64,000 bases of DNA, taken from the NCBI GenBank assembly GCA_963845265.1, contig CAWJRN010000018.1, positions 1 through 64,000 on the forward strand. The letters are read 5' to 3'. Below, in pieces: positions 1-9,280 of this stretch. Positions within the stretch are counted from its first letter, which is position 1, and every line of letters begins with the position of its first letter. A model generated the notes under the pieces. It worked only from the letters and a program-made list of their open reading frames with translations. It did no database searches and had not been told where the DNA came from. The position numbers were made by a program, and so were the translations under genes. Origin of the DNA: DYRB01 sp963845265 (GTDB lineage: Bacteria; Pseudomonadota; Gammaproteobacteria; Chromatiales; Chromatiaceae).

Positions 1-370
1 TAGGTTGGGTAGGCCTGGTCTGGCTGGGTAGACGCATCTAGGGCAGGCCAAGGCTCTAGCCCCTTGGTCGTCAGCGCTGGGCCCTCCGCTCTGAATCCCC
101 CCGCTGGTGCGCTGGCGATGTTGCCTCGCTGGAGGGAAAGGTTGCCTAGGAACAGAAGCGGCGGAGAAGTGCTCCACGGGTGCCGCAGGGACCTTTGGCT
201 GCGCTCACCCAGGTCCCGGAAAATGGCCTACACTCGACCCTCGACGGTACGTCTACAAGCCCTTCAGAGCCCAAGATGCCCAATTTCCGCCCAACCCACC
301 TCTACAGGCATACAATCCCCTATCCGTAAGGGCTGCCGTCCTCGCCCTGCACCGTGCCAGGATCGAATTA
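1..370. other. unassigned stretch, probably the body of a decayed integron cassette
   Basis: I see no convincing gene here. The open frames are arginine- and proline-rich, overlap each other and show no recognisable domain. Because a probable attC site follows at 371-464, this may be the remnant of a cassette whose gene is lost or unrecognisable. Confidence 0.35.
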
Positions 371-464
371 GTCCAACAGACGTTGATGTGTCGTCCCATC
401 AAGGGCCCGTGCGATGCCAGGGTCAATGGGCCACGCACGACGGATAAACGCTTAGTAGTTAGGT
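371..464 (+). repeat. probable integron attC recombination site (first)
   Basis: The left end GTCCAAC fits the R'' consensus RYYYAAC and the right end GTTAGGT fits R' (GTTRRRY). Between them are imperfect inverted arms: CGTT-N-AT-NN-GTCGT on the left pairs with ACGAC-NN-AT-N-AACG on the right. The HNH gene starts 12 bp after the right end, the spacing expected of a cassette gene. The fold is weaker than at the site at 1091-1161, so the call is tentative. Confidence 0.5.
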
Positions 465-475
465 CTTGAAATATC

Positions 476-1096
476 ATGGTGCGCCGCTGCTTCAGAGAAC
501 CGATTCCGGAGTTTGCTCTGGCGGCTGATCTGCTTGCGGATGCAGCAGACGCGCTGTTGTTGGGCGACATGGAGCTTTGCGCTAATCAATTGTTGGCCGC
601 CGATCTTCGAGACCTCCGTAAGTTCTTCGCCTCGGTAGCCGGCCCAATTAACCCTGAGATACACCGGCAGTCCAAGATGCCAGTGTTTGAGGAAGTTCCA
701 GCGGAAAAGCAGCCCCGCATGCCCGGTGCCGAGTTGACGAGAAAAATTCTCGCTCGCGCCGGATATCGGTGCAGATTTTGCCAGGTCCGCGTTGTGATCA
801 AGCAAGCGTTCAGAATATTTGCCCGCGCGGTGCCCCTCGCGGTTCGGACTGGCGCAACCGACCAAGATGTTCACTTTGGTCTCTCAGTTCTTACAGCATC
901 CATGGATCACCTCGTGCCCTTTTCCCGAGGTGGTACAAATGGTGAAGACAACTTAGTTACGGCGTGCGCCTCCTGTAATTACGGGCGGAGCATGTGGCTG
1001 ATCGACGAGGTTGAGATCCTAGACCCGAGAGGTTTTCCTGCTCCTGTAGATTCTTGGGATGGTCTTTCGCGCCTATTGGCCTACAAGAAGAGCTAA
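476..1096 (+). CDS. HNH endonuclease family protein (integron cassette gene)
   Basis: The 206-residue product has a C-terminal HNH nuclease module. It shows a CRFC zinc-type pair near residue 98, then MDHLVPFSRGGTNGEDNLV with the catalytic-type His and Asn, then CASCNYGRS with the second Cys pair. The N-terminal ~90 residues have no recognised domain. The start at 476 lies just after a probable attC end and the stop lies inside the next attC site, the compact layout of an integron cassette. The substrate is unknown. Related HNH proteins are common in cassettes and other mobile DNA, so a role in DNA cleavage or defence is inference only. Confidence 0.75.
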   Translation: MVRRCFREPIPEFALAADLLADAADALLLGDMELCANQLLAADLRDLRKFFASVAGPINPEIHRQSKMPVFEEVPAEKQPRMPGAELTRKILARAGYRCRFCQVRVVIKQAFRIFARAVPLAVRTGATDQDVHFGLSVLTASMDHLVPFSRGGTNGEDNLVTACASCNYGRSMWLIDEVEILDPRGFPAPVDSWDGLSRLLAYKKS

Positions 1097-1161
1097 CAAG
1101 TGCATGCAGCCGACTTGCCACCGCTGCGCGGCGGCAAGTCGGCTGATCCTTGGCGTTAGCG
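1091..1161 (+). repeat. integron attC recombination site (second, clear)
   Basis: GCTAAC at the left and GTTAGC at the right are complementary core ends. Between them CAGCCGACTTGCC and GGCAAGTCGGCTG form a perfect inner stem, extended by CCGC/GCGG around a very short loop. The terminal spacers are unpaired, as in attC sites. The site overlaps the HNH stop codon and the next reading frame starts 11 bp later. Confidence 0.9.
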
Positions 1162-1171
1162 TCCAAGAACC

Positions 1172-1366
1172 ATGAACTCACTGACAGAACAGTTCGAGCG
1201 GGCGAACGGAGACAGGTTGATCGAATGGCTTAACGAGCGCAATGGAACCACATTCGCATTCTCCCGCCGCGCAGGCGAGGCGCCAGATCTTGTCTATTCC
1301 GACGGCCGAGAAGAGCTTTTCATGGAAGTAACGGCGGCGTACTACGACGAAGCGTTCCAATTATAA
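1172..1366 (+). pseudogene. 5' fragment of a nuclease-like cassette gene, truncated
   Basis: The frame encodes about 64 residues that begin like a complete gene right after an attC site. The segment around PDLVYSDGREELFMEVT resembles the acidic and E-x-T part of PD-(D/E)XK nuclease-like folds. It stops abruptly where the AT-rich end of the neighbouring decayed transposase element begins (AATTATAATTCCAATTATGG), so it looks cut by that insertion. The family assignment is weak because only the N-terminal part survives. Confidence 0.5.
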
Positions 1367-1371
1367 TTCCA

Positions 1372-2073
1372 ATTATGGTGACAGTTTACTAAATACACTG
1401 ATTTATCGTTCCGATCTATTTTCTTGGGTCCGCGCTTATGAGGTTTCATGGCCTTGCCAGTCCGTTTCTCCAGCTTTTCTATCCACTCGTCGCCACCCAA
1501 TGGTCGGTCCGTTGCTTCTGATTGCCGAAGGCCTTTGAATGCCGTTGAGTCCTCCGTGGTTTGACCGAGGAAGGCACCAAATTCCCCATAGCGTTCAAGA
1601 ATGGGCGCGACCTTCACCAGTTTATCGTCCTTGCCGGAAAGATGGGCCGCGACACTCGACCACTGCCAGTCTTGTGCCAGCGGGACAAGCTTGGCTCACA
1701 CGGGGTTGAGAGAAATGTAACGCGCCGCATGGAACAGATGTGCTTCATCCATCACCACCGCGCCAAAGCGTCCCTGCCACAAGCAACCTATCACTCTCAA
1801 GCGTGCATTGATATAGCCAGTATAGCGGCGATGCGCATCGGCAAAGGTCTCGCGTAAGCCGTCTTTATCGGAAGGTACGGCGATGAGTCGGACATGATTG
1901 GGCATAAGACACTAGCACCAGATTTCTGTTTCGGCCTTATGCGCCGCTTCGCTCAGAAGATCAAGGTACAGCGCGTAGCCTCCTTCATCAAAGAAGACTC
2001 GATTGCGCCTGTTTCCACGTTGGATGACATGGTGGGGGTAGCCGGAAATAACGATCCGAGATAATCGTGCCAT
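1372..2073 (-). pseudogene. REP-associated tyrosine (Y1) transposase, decayed
   Basis: Read on the minus strand from MARLSRIVISGYPHHVIQRG, one frame gives a near full-length Y1/RAYT transposase (IS200-like), including ARYISLNPV and a C-terminal RGPKK tail. Two nonsense codons interrupt it: TAG just before the MPNHVRLI segment (near 1909) and TGA just after NPV (near 1693). The catalytic HUH motif normally read as NHVHLI is NHVRLI, so one metal-ligand His is lost. ACTGTCACC-type repeats occur on both sides (1370-1390, and twice in 2107-2150), probably the element ends. It inserted into the neighbouring cassette gene. Confidence 0.8.
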
Positions 2074-2314
2074 GCAACGCGAATGACATATTATATGTAT
2101 GTAGCAAACTGTCACCGCAATGCTACCATAATGCTCAACTGTCACCGTAATGCTCGCTCGCTGAACGAGGGCTGTTGTAGTCAGCAACCGAGGATGGCGC
2201 TCCTCCGGTGGCGCTATCTAGGATTCATCCTGCCAGCATCACTGTCCAAGCTCCTTGGAATCCTGGCTGCGCCTCGGCATGGTAAGTGCCAACTGGGAAC
2301 GCGCACTGATCGCC
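2074..2314. other. spacer with terminal repeats of the decayed transposase element
   Basis: AACTGTCACCG is present twice (about 2107 and 2139), matching in sense the AACTGTCACCAT repeat at the other end of the transposase remnant. I see no gene and no attC fold in the rest. Confidence 0.4.
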
Positions 2315-3277
2315 TCAATTGTTGTCCACCAGTTCCACCCGACGGTTCTTCGCTCGGCCATCTTCATTTCTATTGCTAGCGACAGGGGACAAATAGGCGA
2401 CACCATCGAAGTCTAATCGATCTCGGGAGATCGCGTGTCTGGTAACAAGCGCATCAACTACAGCCGCCGCTCGCCTGCGAGATAAATCCTTGTTGTGGTT
2501 CAGTCCTCCCTCGTTGTCCGTATGACCAACGATCAATAGCTTTAGCGCCGGTTGCTGTTTAAGCAATGTTGCAATCTGCTGCAGCGCGGGATGGGAGTTT
2601 GTTTTTAAATCGGCGCTATCAGTGTCAAAGTAAACCGCATATATTGCAATGTGACCTTCCGCGGTAAGCCCTTTCTCCATGGCTTCAGCGTCCACTACTA
2701 CCATGTTACCCTCCATTGCCGTCATTTCAATGACATCGAGCTGAACCCTGACGCGATTGTTATTCTTGCCGCCGTCGTTATGCAGCACAACATAGAGCGA
2801 CACATACACATCACCTTCAGGCCGCGTTAGCTTGGTCGCTAGATAGCGTTGCTCTTCGTAGTCTTCGCCAAAGTACCCAGAATTCGCTACGGCGTGATTA
2901 AAGTTGCGACCGCCACATTCGCCTTTCTTGCAACTGAAAACATCAACAAACCCACCCTTTTCTAGTTCATCAGCATAATTTCGATAGACCTCCAAGACAG
3001 CGCGCTCTGCCGGTGCCTGATAGGTAATCTTGGTGACTTTTCCTTCAAGCGGCTTGGTTGCGTCAGGATTCTTTTCTTTTCCACCGTAGTTTTCCGCTTT
3101 TCGAATGAAGAGGGCGTATTCATCGAATGTCGCTACTGAATGGCTGAGCATTTCCGCACCCTGGTAGCGAGATATCATAGGATGATCACTCCATCCCTTT
3201 GTATCAGCGGCGTTTGCAGTCGAAAAAAATGTAACGACAGCTGAGAATGCGACGGCGGTGGATACCAGATAGATCAT
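2315..3277 (-). CDS. OmpA-family envelope protein with DUF4892-like N-terminal region
   Basis: The 320-residue product has an N-terminal signal peptide ending near ANAADTK and a DUF4892-like region from about residue 30 (DHPMISRYQGAEM). The C-terminal OmpA domain, about residues 205-318, includes YFDTDSADL, LLIVGHTDNEGG, the LSRRRAAAV helix and a final NRRVEL. OmpA domains bind peptidoglycan non-covalently, so the protein is probably periplasmic and envelope-attached. A GGAG ribosome-binding site sits 8 nt before the ATG. Codon usage is less GC-rich than in the core genes, fitting acquisition with the island. I found no attC directly downstream, so it may not be a cassette. Confidence 0.85.
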   Translation of the reverse strand: MIYLVSTAVAFSAVVTFFSTANAADTKGWSDHPMISRYQGAEMLSHSVATFDEYALFIRKAENYGGKEKNPDATKPLEGKVTKITYQAPAERAVLEVYRNYADELEKGGFVDVFSCKKGECGGRNFNHAVANSGYFGEDYEEQRYLATKLTRPEGDVYVSLYVVLHNDGGKNNNRVRVQLDVIEMTAMEGNMVVVDAEAMEKGLTAEGHIAIYAVYFDTDSADLKTNSHPALQQIATLLKQQPALKLLIVGHTDNEGGLNHNKDLSRRRAAAVVDALVTRHAISRDRLDFDGVAYLSPVASNRNEDGRAKNRRVELVDNN

Positions 3278-3808
3278 CGAAGCAGCTCCAAAAAATGTTT
3301 CTCAATTAGTCGTGGCAGCCGAAAAGTAGGCGGTTGGTCTGCAGGCACAGAGTCACGAAGCAACTCGCGGGTAACAAGGCAAATGGAGGCATTGACCTTA
3401 AAACCGCCCACCCCCTCGGGAACCCCTGACTTACATGCGCGACAGAACAATAAATTAGGAGCATTGCATCCACTGTTTCGAAGTGGAATTGGGCTGATTT
3501 ACGATTAAGGCTCAAAGCGTCAAGACTACGGTTTCACCCCGAACAACGCTTGGTTCTGGCCTGCCGGCGATACACTTTTTGCCACGCGTCCCTTCTCGCT
3601 GAACCTTGAGCACAGCGCCCCCTTTCCCTCGCCGTTGGTCGATTTCGATGCAGACCGGAACGAAGCAAGAGCCCCGGCACGCTCGAAGAACTTGGGCGTG
3701 GTCGGCAGGGAGAAACTGGCACGTCGCTTTCGCCTGCTTTCGACCCGGAGCGAACTGTCACGCCTGACCTTGGACTGACCGCTATCAAACCCAAAGCGGT
3801 CCCTACAG
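3278..3808. other. unassigned stretch between the OmpA gene and the third attC site
   Basis: Frames open on the minus strand (about 3306-3515 and 3534-3953) have no recognisable domain, and the second runs through an attC site and into the lipase stop. I regard both as non-coding. The stretch may be a dead cassette, since an attC end at 3809 points into it. Confidence 0.35.
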
Positions 3809-3917
3809 GGATAACGTTGAGAATCAGCCGAAGCAAAAGCGCGCTTGCACTAAATGATGAATCAAACTGCGAGTTGAACGCGCGCTTTTGCGGTCGGCTG
3901 CATTTGCCTTGTTGGCG
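3809..3917 (-). repeat. integron attC recombination site (third, minus orientation)
   Basis: On the minus strand the left end GCCAACAAGGCAAATG is followed by CAGCCGACCGCAAAAGCGCGC, a 35-nt loop, then GCGCGCTTTTGCTTCGGCTG and the right end AACGTTATCC. The order of spacers and the AGCCGAC/CGGCTGAT arms match the attC site at 1091-1161. It lies about 30 bp after the lipase stop codon on the same strand, as expected for that gene's own attC. Confidence 0.85.
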
Positions 3918-3949
3918 CATTAACTGAGCCTGGCCCCTTTTCCTCGGTC

Positions 3950-5020
3950 TCACCGCTCGGAGCAGATACGCGTGTCGCGGAGTACGTTCATCCGCGCGTA
4001 CGACTCTGGGTAGTGGTGGTCCGCCACTCTGCCTCCATTGCTAACAAGTCTGTTGGCGAATTCGCATGTAAATATCTGAACGGCGTGTCCATAAAACCTA
4101 GATTTGGGCTCGATTTGTACGCCAATGTCGTAGCGTCCGAACCTGCTACTTGTTGTTGCTGTCGTAAAGGCGCGCACTGGATCTAGCGCCTCTCCGATGT
4201 GGTAGAGGCGGAATATGACTGGGTAATTGTTCGCAATTTGGTGGTCCAGCCGCAAGGAGCTCCAGTTCGTTACCGGAGAGGTATTGAATGTAAACACCTC
4301 TAGTACGTCGGGTGACAGATATCCTGCTTGTTGCGCCAAACCACCACCAAGAGAGTGGCCGGTTACGAATATTTGAACCATGCGCGCTCCATGTTTGCCC
4401 TGATTCAGGCGTTTCAGCGTGTCGATTATCTTGGGGAGATTCTGTCGAGCTATCTTGTACTGTTCGGGCTCAAAACCCAAAAAGGCCGACAGGTTCGCCG
4501 ACCAGTCAGACAGCAATTGCCCGCTTACGTTCTCAGTTCCTCGATAAGCGATTACCGCTTCTTCGAACATTCCATCGCCGCTTTGGTAGACGTAAGTCTC
4601 GTAGAACAAACCTCTATTCCGGTCATCCAGACAGCCGACCGACGTGTCAAGTACGGAAGTGGCAGGTATCGATTGCAAACGCATCCAACGCCCATTTCCT
4701 TCCACCTGGGGCATTCCGAAGCCCCAGTTGTCCTTGTAATTACAGTCTGACTCGATACCGTGACTTTCTCTTAAGTCGTCCAAGTCGTTCCGATAGGCGA
4801 CAGTTGAAAACAATGCCATGAGGCCGAACCGTTGTGCGATCTCGATCGCGTACCGGTCCTTTAGGGGGCGTGAGTTTCGAGCTGGATTGTCTTCGTCATG
4901 CATTTCCAGGCTTGCGTAATATGTTCGGATCGTCCCGCACCCGGCGAGTACCGCGACGACTATCAGGAGCAGGATCGACGCCGTCTGGATGCGTTTCCTT
5001 AACTGTGATTTAACCGACAT
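3950..5020 (-). CDS. class 3 lipase-like lipoprotein (integron cassette gene)
   Basis: The 356-residue product has a lipoprotein signal: positively charged start, hydrophobic stretch and lipobox VLAGC with the Cys near residue 28. It therefore probably resides in the outer or inner membrane. An alpha/beta-hydrolase of the class 3 lipase type follows, with AYRGTEN near residue 160 and the nucleophile elbow GHSLGGGLA near residue 222. A conserved Asp near EALDPV and a His near FYGHAV are candidates for the rest of the triad. The stop codon is closely followed by an attC site on the same strand, so this is a cassette gene. The natural substrate cannot be read from the sequence. Confidence 0.85.
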   Translation of the reverse strand: MSVKSQLRKRIQTASILLLIVVAVLAGCGTIRTYYASLEMHDEDNPARNSRPLKDRYAIEIAQRFGLMALFSTVAYRNDLDDLRESHGIESDCNYKDNWGFGMPQVEGNGRWMRLQSIPATSVLDTSVGCLDDRNRGLFYETYVYQSGDGMFEEAVIAYRGTENVSGQLLSDWSANLSAFLGFEPEQYKIARQNLPKIIDTLKRLNQGKHGARMVQIFVTGHSLGGGLAQQAGYLSPDVLEVFTFNTSPVTNWSSLRLDHQIANNYPVIFRLYHIGEALDPVRAFTTATTSSRFGRYDIGVQIEPKSRFYGHAVQIFTCEFANRLVSNGGRVADHHYPESYARMNVLRDTRICSER

Positions 5021-6047
5021 TATTTGTCTCCTTTGGCCATAATCCGGTATTGTGCCGCAACCCTTGGCGGATCAGCAGAAAGCCATTGGTCCAAACTTTA
5101 AGTCCTACGTTAGAACGACAGTCCTTCGTCTTCGCGGCAGCCGCCTGTCTCTCATGCGTATACCTGAGCACCAAGGACCTGACCGGCGCACCCCAATTCG
5201 ATAACCGAGGATGGCGTCAAATTGGCTTTCTGCGCCAACTAGTATTGGGGGGACGAACGGTCCTGATATTTTGGGTCCGAAGCGTCATGACCCCATACAT
5301 CCCCTTCTTTGCCGGCGAGTTAGCCGCCTAAACACGGGTAAGAAGGGCGTCAACGGTATGCTGAAATGCACCTCGGATCAATGGGGTAGAACTGGGCCCC
5401 CGCTGTCTCGTCGAGATGGCATATCGGGCGGGTTTGGCTCTAGTGGACCGACTTTAGTGCGGATCTGGCGGCCTAATCCAGAGTCCTGATAGGTTATCGG
5501 CAGGAGAAATATGACCCAGAGACAATGAGTTAGAATGCGACCACAGGCTACGAACGAGTTCGAAAATGCGGTCACGGGCTGAGGGTGGGCGGCCGACAAG
5601 GGATCAGACTAAAGTGCTTGACACGGTTGGCCCGAGGCTTCGTCCCGTTGCAGTCACAGGCTGACCCGAACGGTCCGATTGCTGTCTGTCGGCCTTTCTC
5701 CGCTGCGTACATTGGAAACCGTGTACCGAGCATCACCGCTCCGACACGTGATCTACAGAGACCGAAATCGTGCCGTAGACCGTCGGCCCATCAGGACCCG
5801 GCCCCGTGTCCTTGGCCTGCCGATCAAGCACACAGGTAGAGAGCCCGCTGATATCTGCATGACAGAGCCCGCCGCCTGCGCTCCCGACGTGCAGGCAAAA
5901 AGGAGCCCCGGAATACCGGGGCTTAGAAGCCACATCATGAGGAGGACTGAGGTTAGAGCGAGACCGTCTGGCCCCGCCCAGGAACTTCCCCAATAGATTG
6001 GCACATTGCGACGGAGCGCAGCGAGACGGGCAGCACACCTCTAGTGC
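5021..6047. other. 1 kb gene-poor stretch of the island
   Basis: No frame here shows a recognisable domain. The only clear structure is a terminator-like hairpin at 5896-5923. CGTTAGA near 5108 resembles an attC end but lacks paired arms. Confidence 0.4.
5896..5923 (-). terminator. rho-independent terminator-like hairpin
   Basis: AGCCCCGG and CCGGGGCT form an 8-bp perfect stem with a 4-nt loop. On the minus strand the stem is followed by CCTTTTTG, the U-run expected of an intrinsic terminator. I cannot identify the gene it would serve. Confidence 0.6.
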
Positions 6048-6952
6048 TTGGTAGTTGGCTGCGTTGCGGATCTGTGCGGTGCTGCGATGTGGTCGATTGC
6101 GCTGGGCGCCTTGGGTGGCTGTGGTGCTGACTTACACCAGCGAGTTAAACGCTCTACTCGAACTGTAGACCGCAAGGCAGCGGAGGGGCTGCTCGCCAAG
6201 TGGAAGTTGGAGGCCCACCGGCAGGTCATGTGGGATGAGGATCCGCCCCGCCTTTACGACGACTTGATGCTCCGCTACCTGCAAGGTCCATCGATGGACA
6301 AGCGGGCTCATCAGCGTGCCCTGTACGCGGCGAAAAGGCTGACGCCATTCTTCCAAGGGAATGCGCTCAACGATCTCGGTCCGGCAAATATCCAGGCGTA
6401 CATCGACAAGCGGCGCACCGAGGGCGTCGGTCCAGCCACGGTGAACAAGGAGCTGAACCTATTGTCCGCCTCACTCACCTACGCCCGTCGTCGGTTGCAG
6501 TGGGATGTTCCGAACCCTGTCGAAGGGATGCGCCTGCGACCGCCAGCGGGACGCATCCGCTGGATCGACGGTCCTACGGCAGAGCGGCTAATCACCGAAG
6601 TAGCCAGGATTCGCGGCTATCTGCCGGACTTCATCCAGCTTGGCCTGCACACAGGGATGCGTAAAGGCGAGATGCTGGGGCTGACCTGGGACCGAGTGGA
6701 CCTGGAGCAGCGGATGCTCTACCTCACCGACAAGGACCAGAAGCACGGCAAGCACGGTAACGTACCGCTTAACGAGGAGGCGCTGGCGGCCCTAAACCGG
6801 CGCCGTGAGTACCGCGAGCAGTATTGTCCGCAGTCGCCTTGGGTGTTTGCCAACCGGGCCGGGGAGCGGAGCGGATCGCTAACATCCGAAAGGGGTTCAC
6901 GACGGCGTGTGAGAAGGCAGGCATTGCCAACTTCCACCCACACGACCTACAC

Positions 6953-6983
6953 CATAATTCCGCGTCCCGGATTATTCCGAGTA
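6953..6983 (+). repeat. RIT element left inverted repeat
   Basis: Its 31 bp are the exact reverse complement of 10340-10370. The key part is CCGCGTCCCGGATTATTCCG. Confidence 0.9.
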
Positions 6984-7111
6984 GGCCTCTGATGCTCGGA
7001 TAACCAGCTGTTTTTCCATTTTTTCAAACGCAGATCAACATCTGAGCAGTCGGAATAATCGGGCTGTCTTCTTCATCTGGCGAACTCGCCAGAATCACGA
7101 GGAGACAGCCA

Positions 7112-8348
7112 ATGATCGAAAGACTCTTCCCCGATCCGCTTGCGCAGCAGCAGCTCTACGGCGGCCCGCTCGCATCCTACATCGACGGTTTCGCGGCGCA
7201 GCTGGCCATCCAGGGCTACGCAGAGTCGACAGCCAAAGAAAAGCTGCGATGTATCGCTCACCTGAGCCGGTGGCTAGAACGGCACGGCCTGCCTCTGGCA
7301 GCCCTCGGCGAGAAACGCGTCAAGGAGTTCTTGGCCGATCACGGGCCGACCCATGTCAAGCGAGGCGATGCACCGACGTGCAGAATGCTACTGGATTATT
7401 TACGGCAGCTTGGCTGTATTCCGCCGCCGACCGAGGTCATCGATGACACACCGTTAAGACGTATCGAGTCCGGCTTCACGCACTACCTGGTCGCCGAGCG
7501 CGGACTCTCAGCCGCGACCGTCATCAACTACAGCCCCACCGTTCACCGATTTCTCGAAGAACGCTTCGGTGCCGGGGAAGTGAAACTCGACGAGCTCTCC
7601 CCGCGGGATGTCCATGGCTTCCTGCTGCGACATGCCCCCGATGTGAGTCGAGGGCGGGCCAAGTTGATGGCGACAGCCTTGCGCAGTTTCTCCGGCTTCC
7701 TCCGTCAGCGTGGGGACATCACGAGCGATCTTGCTGGCGCGATCCCCGCTACGACCAACTGGCGATTGACGGGGTTACCCCTGTCACTCGGACCGGAGCA
7801 GGTCGAAGCATTGCTGGACAGTTGTGACCAACACACGGCGCTCGGGCAACGTGACTATGCGATCTTGGTGCTGTTGGCCCGCCTTGGGCTGCGGGCCGGC
7901 GAAGTCGTCGCCTTAACCTTGGATGATTTCGACTGGGACACTGGTACCCTCATCGTGTGCGGCAAGGGTAAACGGCAAGAACGTCTGCCCTTACCCGAGG
8001 AGGTCGGCGAGGCGGTGGCGAACTATCTCCGTGGGAGTCGAGCCCACTGTGCCACACGACGTGTGTTTATCCGCCTTCAGGCTCCGCATCGCGGGTTCAG
8101 CAGTTCCCGCGGCCATCGACGATGTGGTCCGCCGCGCACTCGAGCGTACCGGATTAAACCCCGACCATAAGGGCGCGCATCTGCTGCGCCACTCCCTGGC
8201 GACCCGCCTGCTCGGTAGCGGCGCCTCTCTCGAGCAGATCGCTCAACTGCTGCGTCACGCCCATCCGCAGACGACAGAGATCTACGCCAAGGTGAATCTG
8301 CAGGCCCTGCGGAAGCTGGCGCAGCCTTGGCCGGGAGGTGGCGTATGA
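7112..8348 (+). pseudogene. RIT recombinase A (tyrosine recombinase), frameshifted
   Basis: The frame from 7112 gives a SAM-like core-binding domain and the Arg box LGLRAGEVVAL. Near 8099 the frame breaks. The frame offset by one base continues AVPAAIDDVVRRAL, the second box HLLRHSLATRLL and the Tyr segment HPQTTEIYAK, and ends at the TGA at 8346-8348. All catalytic boxes are thus present but in two frames. I see no slippery heptamer at the junction, so an inactivating indel is more likely than programmed frameshifting. A good AGGAG-like site (ACGAGGAGACAG) precedes the start. The gene overlaps recombinase B by ATGA. Confidence 0.8.
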
Positions 8349-9280
8349 GCGAGTTACAGGCCGCCTTGGAAGAATATCTCTCGGTGCGTCGGGCACTTGG
8401 GGTGAAGCTCCGTCTGTCAGGCCGTCTTTTGAAGAGGTTCGTGGACTTCGCCGAATGCGAAGGGGCAGCGGTGATTACCACCGATCTTGCACTGCGCTGG
8501 GCGACCCAGCCAGCGGATGTGCAACCGGCGCAATGGGCCAATCGCCTGGGGATGGTACGTCGGTTCGCACAGTACCGAAGCGCGACGGATCCGCGCACCG
8601 AAGTGCCCCCGCCGGACCTGCTGCCTTTTCGGATACAACGACCGGTACCCTATCTCTACAGCGACGAGGAGGTCTCGCGGTTGCTTGAGGCCGCCCGGCA
8701 GCTACCCGCAGTCACCGGCCTGCGGCCCCACACCTACGCCACTCTGTTCGGTCTGTATGCGGTCACCGGGATGCGCACCAGCGAGCCGCTGCACCTTGAC
8801 CGCGAAGATGTCGATCTTAGCCAGGGGGTGCTCACCGTGCGCGACACCAAGTTCGGCAAGTCGCGTTACGTGCCGATTCACCCCTCGACCCAACAGACAC
8901 TCCAGGAGTATGCGGTACGGCGCGACGCCCTTTGCCCGCACCCGTTGGCCCCAAGCTTCTTCCTCGCCGAAGGCGGAAGCCGTCTGACGGAATGGAGCGT
9001 GCGCTGGACCTTCGTGAAATTGTCCCGTCAGATCGGGCTGCGCGGACCGCAGGATGCCCATGGCCCGAGACTTCATGACTTTCGTCACCGCTTCGCCGTC
9101 AGGACTCTTCTGCAGTGGTATCGGGGCGGGGATGACGTCGAACACCACTTGCCTGAGCTTGCCACCTATCTTGGTCACACCCATGTCGCGGATACCTACT
9201 GGTACCTTACTGCCGTACCGGAGCTCTTGCACTTGGCCGCGCTACGCGTTGAGCAAGCCAAGGGAGGGCGCACGTCATGA
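8345..9280 (+). CDS. RIT recombinase B (tyrosine recombinase)
   Basis: The 311-residue product has an N-terminal core-binding domain and a C-terminal catalytic domain. The boxes are TGMRTSEPL (Arg I, near residue 147), HDFRHRFAVRTLL (His-x-x-Arg, near residue 245) and GHTHVADTYWYL (His/Trp region and nucleophile Tyr, near residue 283). It starts in the ATGA overlap with recombinase A and ends in an ATGA overlap with recombinase C, so the three are one translationally coupled unit. In RIT elements the three proteins are thought to act together in strand exchange; which ones cut cannot be told here. Confidence 0.85.
   Translation: MSELQAALEEYLSVRRALGVKLRLSGRLLKRFVDFAECEGAAVITTDLALRWATQPADVQPAQWANRLGMVRRFAQYRSATDPRTEVPPPDLLPFRIQRPVPYLYSDEEVSRLLEAARQLPAVTGLRPHTYATLFGLYAVTGMRTSEPLHLDREDVDLSQGVLTVRDTKFGKSRYVPIHPSTQQTLQEYAVRRDALCPHPLAPSFFLAEGGSRLTEWSVRWTFVKLSRQIGLRGPQDAHGPRLHDFRHRFAVRTLLQWYRGGDDVEHHLPELATYLGHTHVADTYWYLTAVPELLHLAALRVEQAKGGRTS

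Noticed and set aside
64..469. Two overlapping plus-strand frames at the left edge
   Set aside because: They have low-complexity Arg/Pro composition, no ribosome-binding site and no domain; one runs through the probable attC.
3534..3953. 139-codon minus-strand frame
   Set aside because: It runs through an attC site and the lipase stop, and has no family-like segment.
5100..5115. CGTTAGA resembling an attC end
   Set aside because: No complementary partner and no paired arms within 150 bp.
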